Source: Oxyruncus cristatus
Lineage: Eukaryota; Chordata; Aves; Passeriformes; Cotingidae
NCBI GenBank assembly: GCA_013399855.1
Contig: VXAY01002192.1
Span: 124,001 to 188,000, forward strand
DNA length: 64,000 bases
Reading direction: 5' to 3'
Part shown: one piece after another, positions 62,701 to 64,000 of the stretch
Layout: every line of letters begins with the position of its first letter
Numbering within the stretch: position 1 is the stretch's first letter
Program-made: the position numbers and the translations under genes
The notes under the pieces: generated by a model
The model's database searches: none
Told to the model about the DNA's origin: nothing
The model's input: only the letters and a program-made list of their open reading frames with translations

Positions 62701-63650
62701 TTCACAAGCCATAGATCTCAAAACAACTTGAGACAGTGTTAAAACATGTTTTTCAGAAAACCATCAAGGTTTTATTTAAAGAATGCAACTGGTAGAGAAT
62801 CCTCACATCATTTTGTAGCCTATTGCAGTAGTTAATAATTACCTCATTCTAAAAATTTACCTATCTCCTCTCTGAATTTATGCAATTCCAACTTCCAGCC
62901 ACTGCTCTTGGTATTTGCTTGTCCTTAGATGACGTAATCTGGTGATACTGGAATGTCCTTGGTTAGAATTTTGCTGCTTTAGTAGTAATACTTCCTATTA
63001 GTAACATCAGTGAGCAGTAAATACTGAGAGAACAAGGTAAACATGATGCTTTATCTGTAGCCCAGCAGTTTATTGATAACATGTTCTTTCCTGTGTGTCT
63101 TTAACATTTCATTCTAATGCCGTTATTTTGGGTGCCAGGCATGAGCTAAAATTTAGCATTCAGGATGGAACAAAAGTCAAGCTGTATCCAGAGAAGGACG
63201 AATCTCTGAATGTACTGAATCTCAAGAGAGGAATCATCTCAGCTCTACTTGTGCCAACAGAAACAGTAGAAAATGAAAAAACAATTTCAATGGTAAGTGT
63301 TTTGAAAGTATTTTGTTTATTTCCTTGACAAATGGAAGAAAGCTCACCTAGGTAGAAAGCTCACCTAGGTAGAGTTACTCCTGAACATCATTTTCAAAAG
63401 GCCTGGAAATTGTGGTCAGAAAAGGTGCCTTTTAACTAGATCAGAAAATGTCTGATAGTATGAGCAGAGATGCTGATTTCTTTCTTCTTTCTAGGATACT
63501 GTATATGGAAAGTGTGACAGTGAAGTTGAATTCAAGTCCAGAAAAGGAAATGTTGCAGAAGATATTTCAATTACCAGGTACCTGAAAGGCTGTGACAACT
63601 TCCGTCCCATCAGAGATCATGTCAGCCCTATTGCCATTGTAAAGGGACTG
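56688..63650 (+). CDS. APOB: Apolipoprotein B, exons 1-6 (5' part, gene continues off the window)
   Basis: Coding exons are 56688-56742, 58380-58418, 60988-61103, 61943-62088, 63139-63292 and 63495-63650, giving 666 nt or residues 1-222 with all phases consistent and GT-AG borders throughout. APOB is the non-exchangeable structural protein of VLDL, LDL and yolk-destined VLDL. It is secreted via the ER, where its N-terminus meets the microsomal triglyceride transfer protein. Residues 1-18 form a leucine-rich signal peptide, and the rest belongs to the lipid-transport (vitellogenin-type) N-terminal domain. After cleavage at T18/Q19, cysteines fall at mature positions 12, 51, 61, 70, 159 and 185, the same numbers as the human N-terminal disulfide cysteines. 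There are therefore no net length changes over this span. The start ATG has a good Kozak context (CACCATGG). The remaining exons, several thousand codons, lie to the right. Confidence 0.96.
56743..58379 (+). other. APOB: APOB intron 1
   Basis: The intron has a GTAAGT donor and an acceptor with a long T-rich tract ending TTTTAACAG. It contains a short (TAG)n run at 57507-57520 and no recognised mobile element. Confidence 0.9.
58380..58418 (+). CDS. APOB: APOB exon 2
   Basis: A 39-nt exon encodes [13 protein letters not shown] plus one base; the K that follows is completed by exon 3. The single cysteine is mature position 12. The GTAATT donor is slightly weak but the frame and the human counterpart support it. 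Confidence 0.93.
58419..60987 (+). other. APOB: APOB intron 2
   Basis: The largest complete intron in the window, 2.57 kb. In human, intron 2 carries a liver enhancer; I cannot identify an equivalent here with confidence. No mobile element is recognised. Confidence 0.85.
60988..61103 (+). CDS. APOB: APOB exon 3
   Basis: A 116-nt exon encodes [18 protein letters not shown] and continues through [13 protein letters not shown], ending in phase 0. Its cysteine is mature position 51. The acceptor is CCCAATTGCAG and the donor AAG|GTAGGC. Confidence 0.96.
61104..61942 (+). other. APOB: APOB intron 3
   Basis: An 839-bp intron with a GTAGGC donor and a TTGTGTTTTCAG acceptor. Nothing else is recognised in it. 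Confidence 0.9.
61943..62088 (+). CDS. APOB: APOB exon 4
   Basis: A 146-nt exon starting [18 protein letters not shown] and ending SEDFASAMS plus two bases of an arginine codon completed by exon 5. It carries cysteines at mature positions 61 and 70. The alternative GT four bases later would break the frame. Confidence 0.96.
62089..63138 (+). other. APOB: APOB intron 4
   Basis: A 1,050-bp intron. It holds a 16-bp direct duplication near 62504-62532 (GACTGAAGTCCAGATT with one altered copy) and an old decayed CR1-like segment (62755-62945). Confidence 0.9.
62755..62945 (-). mobile_element. Old, decayed CR1/L3-type LINE fragment in APOB intron 4
   Basis: Phrases such as CAATTCCAACTTCCAGCC and, upstream, GTAGCCTATTGCAGTAGTTA resemble the reverse complement of ancient CR1-type 3' ends found in birds, crocodiles and turtles. 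Divergence is high, so limits and subfamily are uncertain. Confidence 0.45.
63139..63292 (+). CDS. APOB: APOB exon 5
   Basis: A 154-nt exon encoding [20 protein letters not shown] and on through [15 protein letters not shown] to TISM, ending in phase 0 before GTAAGT. The YPEKDE and [11 protein letters not shown] blocks are hallmark APOB residues. Confidence 0.96.
63293..63494 (+). other. APOB: APOB intron 5
   Basis: A short 202-bp intron containing an exact 17-bp tandem duplication, GAAAGCTCACCTAGGTA, at 63338-63371. The acceptor is a T/C-rich tract ending TTTCTAG. Confidence 0.92.
63338..63371. repeat. Exact 17-bp tandem duplication
   Basis: Two adjacent identical copies of GAAAGCTCACCTAGGTA lie in APOB intron 5. 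Exact identity suggests a recent duplication. Confidence 0.95.
63495..63650 (+). CDS. APOB: APOB exon 6
   Basis: A 156-nt, phase-0 exon encoding [20 protein letters not shown] and on to [12 protein letters not shown], followed by GTAAGT. Cysteines fall at mature positions 159 and 185, a known APOB disulfide pair in human. Confidence 0.96.
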
Positions 63651-64000
63651 GTAAGTGTATCATTAAAAATTATATGATGTAACATTTTTCTCACCATCAT
63701 TTAAAATGATAAACAACTACTACAATGACTAAATTTTGTGTTTATTTATGTTGTCTAAAAACTTAAACAGTTTTTCTGCACCATTCCATTATATCAGACT
63801 GAGGTTTTGTTGGCAGTCAATAGAGAAAAACAAGATGCAGAGAGGTTTTCATAGATAGAGTTAGTACCATTGATTACATGGTAACCTATCAGATCATAGC
63901 CAAATTTTTTGGTTTGTGGGTCAAAATTTTCAAAATTCCAATTTCATGTAAAACATAAAAAACCGGAATCCTAAAGTGTGCAGGAGGAGAGGGCTCTAAA
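63651..64000 (+). other. APOB: APOB intron 6 (partial)
   Basis: AT-rich intronic sequence up to the window edge. No exon 7 match is visible before the end. Confidence 0.85.

Noticed and set aside
1..64000. CRISPR arrays, bacterial operons, phage or other prokaryotic systems
   Set aside because: The window is vertebrate nuclear DNA with spliced genes and LINEs. No regularly spaced identical repeats with unique spacers occur.

Overview
This is vertebrate nuclear DNA, almost certainly from a bird. The dispersed repeats are dominated by CR1-type LINEs carrying the avian CR1 3' end with its ATTCTATG-like terminal octamers. The two protein-coding genes are intron-containing vertebrate genes, and base composition is AT-rich apart from one CpG island. 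I cannot name the species. The window holds one complete coding sequence, the 5' end of a second gene, and long non-coding stretches.

Layout. Positions 1-8.6 kb: non-coding, two reverse-oriented CR1 fragments, a G-run and the probable 3' flank of TDRD15. Positions 8650-14622, minus strand: TDRD15, a 1,990-codon open frame in a single coding exon with eight Tudor cores. Positions 14.6-17.9 kb: its upstream intron(s) with one forward CR1. Positions about 17.68-18.08 kb: a CpG island that is the likely TDRD15 promoter and may be bidirectional. Positions 18.1-56.5 kb: about 38 kb without a recognisable gene, containing several CR1 copies (one nested inside another), two copies of a palindromic interspersed repeat, simple repeats and one short assembly gap. 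Positions 56.5-64 kb, plus strand: the proximal promoter and first six exons of APOB (222 codons of a much longer protein), which runs off the right edge.

TDRD15 and APOB are transcribed away from each other. As far as I know the same head-to-head neighbours occur on human chromosome 2p24, so this looks like conserved amniote synteny. The two genes are not functionally linked: TDRD15 belongs to the germline Tudor/piRNA group, while APOB is the structural protein of liver, gut and (in birds) egg-yolk lipoproteins. Most points of interest are regulatory or repeat-related: a CR1 remnant ending about 50 bp from the APOB proximal promoter, the germline-type CpG island, and the uneven conservation of methylarginine-binding residues among the Tudor repeats. 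I found no CRISPR array, operon-like system or other clearly novel biological machine.
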